Shown: piece after piece, positions 62,787 to 64,000 of the stretch | Layout: every line of letters begins with the position of its first letter | Numbering within the stretch: position 1 is the first letter of the stretch | Assembly: GCF_008180865.1 (NCBI RefSeq) | Contig: NZ_VTEX01000002.1 | Span: 806,001 to 870,000, forward strand | Direction of reading: 5' to 3' | Origin: Rossellomorea aquimaris | GTDB lineage: Bacteria > Bacillota > Bacilli > Bacillales > Bacillaceae_B | DNA: 64,000 nucleotides | The notes under the pieces: generated by a model | Databases searched by the model: none | What the model saw: only the letters and a program-made list of their open reading frames with translations | Told to the model about the DNA's origin: nothing | Position numbers and translations under genes: made by a program

Positions 62787-64000
62787 TTATCTAATAATGA
62801 ATGTAGCTATAGAATGAGAAGGTAGCGTAGTAGTCATCGATCCATCAGCACAGGATATTGAAATTTCCTCATTCCCGCTATTCGCATTCATAGCAACCAA
62901 CACGATTTCCCCATCTGGATTTTCAAAGGACGTAGCCAATATGGAGTCATTGGAAACTTGACTTCCAATACGTCTTGCACCAGGCTTGATATATTTACTA
63001 AAATGGCCAATATAATAATAAGAACTGTTATAGTGAACCTCGTCCGTTTGAGTATCTACGATCACCGGCGCGTCACAATAATTCCCTACATGATTAGGCC
63101 CGCCTTCTTCATTCAATACCAAATTCCAATCGATCCAGGCTTCAAGATAATTGTTCAAGTCACCGATGATATTCCTGCCGTAACGCTCACCTGTATCCCA
63201 TGAACCTACCTGTACCCCGCCTTCAATGCACCCTTCCGTAAAAATAAGATGCTTATCAGGAAAAGCATGATGTACTTTAGAGAGATTTTCAAACTCCTCC
63301 GACACGTACCAGTGCAAACCTGTTCCCCATACGTACTTAGCTGCTTCAGGATCAGATAATACGGCATGGGCACGCTCATATATCACATCACGATTATGGT
63401 CCCATATGATGACCTTCACATCATCATGCCCATTTTTCGCCAGGGACGGACCTAGATGATTTTTAATGAAGTCACGCTCTTCTTCTCCCGTATATAGACA
63501 AGAATCCCACACCTGCTTTGCTTCCGGTTCATTTTGAATCGTGATGCCCCAGATTCGGATCCCCTCTTCTTCCATCGCCTCTATATACTTTGAATAATAA
63601 TCAGCCCAAACAGATTCATACTCTGATAATAGTTTCCCGCCATTGTTCATTTCTCCGTTCGTCTTCATCCATGAAGGCGGACTCCAGGGTGAAGCTACGA
63701 TGGAAAGTTCTTCATCCGCCACATTCATCGCTTCTTGAATAAGAGGAATCACGAGCTTCTTCTCACGTTCGATGGAAAAGCTTTCTAACGACGTATCGCC
63801 ATCCTCCACATACGTATAGTTCCCTAACGAAAAATCACAGCTATTGATATGTGTTCTGCCTAAACGATAGCCCAAACCTTCTTCAGGATCGAAATACCGG
63901 TGAATGATTTCTTCCCGTTTTTCTGGGCTGATGAGGGAGAGGCTGTGAGCAGCCGCTTCGGTGAACGCGCCTCCAAACCCTATCATTTCTTGATATTTCC
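62787..64000 (-). CDS. GH30-family glycoside hydrolase, N-terminus off the window
   Basis: At least 404 residues. The open frame continues upstream (KYQEMIGFGGAFTEAA), so the start is beyond 64000. Acid/base Glu in TIQNEPEAKQ and nucleophile Glu in LIFTEGCIEGG are those of GH30 glucosylceramidase/beta-1,6-glucanase enzymes. A C-terminal beta domain ends at the stop. No signal peptide can be judged. A dispersed word (63443) encodes part of LGPSLA. Likely substrates are beta-glucans or glucosides. Confidence 0.9.
   Translation of the reverse strand, partial: KYQEMIGFGGAFTEAAAHSLSLISPEKREEIIHRYFDPEEGLGYRLGRTHINSCDFSLGNYTYVEDGDTSLESFSIEREKKLVIPLIQEAMNVADEELSIVASPWSPPSWMKTNGEMNNGGKLLSEYESVWADYYSKYIEAMEEEGIRIWGITIQNEPEAKQVWDSCLYTGEEERDFIKNHLGPSLAKNGHDDVKVIIWDHNRDVIYERAHAVLSDPEAAKYVWGTGLHWYVSEEFENLSKVHHAFPDKHLIFTEGCIEGGVQVGSWDTGERYGRNIIGDLNNYLEAWIDWNLVLNEEGGPNHVGNYCDAPVIVDTQTDEVHYNSSYYYIGHFSKYIKPGARRIGSQVSNDSILATSFENPDGEIVLVAMNANSGNEEISISCADGSMTTTLPSHSIATFIIR

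Overview
The window is a stretch of chromosome from a low-GC, spore-forming Bacillaceae bacterium. Close matches by recall to Bacillus subtilis-type MreBH, LiaIHFSR, YfmJ, YtiB, NsrR and bacterial NO synthase, strong AGGAGG ribosome sites, and frequent TTG/GTG starts support this. The Rossellomorea / marine Bacillus group is a guess. No rRNA, tRNA, CRISPR array, prophage or intact insertion sequence was found.

Layout. 1-3.4 kb: NO detoxification (hmp, nsrR, paired NsrR operators), a small haem-copper-oxidase-like membrane protein and an M29 aminopeptidase. 3.7-8.6 kb: a glycine-rich repeat protein, an MFS transporter and a two-gene operon of secreted repetitive proteins. 9-13.2 kb: a sodium:solute symporter, and a guanine-type purine riboswitch ahead of a nucleoside transporter. 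13.3-16.7 kb: a PnrA-like lipoprotein plus chemoreceptor operon, bracketed by related intergenic repeats. 17-21.5 kb: mreBH, an ECF sigma/anti-sigma pair and a sortase-anchored, His-rich duplicated protein. 22-27 kb: NO synthase, a GNAT, a flavoprotein, and an ABC-F gene behind a leader peptide and attenuator. 27-34.4 kb: membrane proteins, queF under a preQ1 riboswitch, a B12-type light-sensor-like protein with a partner gene, and a carbonic anhydrase. 34.7-45 kb: assorted metabolic genes, small proteins and a Vms1/eRF1-like protein. 44.6-51.5 kb: the RDD/SpoIIM/DUF58/MoxR/DUF4350/DUF4129 cluster. 51.7-55.4 kb: the Lia envelope-stress locus. 55.7-64 kb: an M3 peptidase, a TspO relative, an antiporter, a polysaccharide-export-type flippase and a GH30 glycosidase running off the end.

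The most coherent new-looking system is an ECF regulon. The element TGATCCA-N15-CGTTAGCTT occurs three times with identical 15-bp spacing. It lies upstream of the sigma/anti-sigma operon, upstream of the MPNTG surface protein, and, 9.5 kb away on the other strand, upstream of the two secreted repeat proteins. I infer a surface-remodelling regulon.

A second theme is intergenic and genic sequence words. The 10-mer GGTCCGTCCC occurs 20 times on the two strands. Eight copies are inside coding sequence, and five inverted pairs form terminator-like hairpins, an arrangement like DNA uptake sequences. Separately, seven clusters of short words repeat at nearly exact 20, 21 or 25 bp spacing, each with its own word. 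Two 167-bp elements with matching ends look like MITEs.
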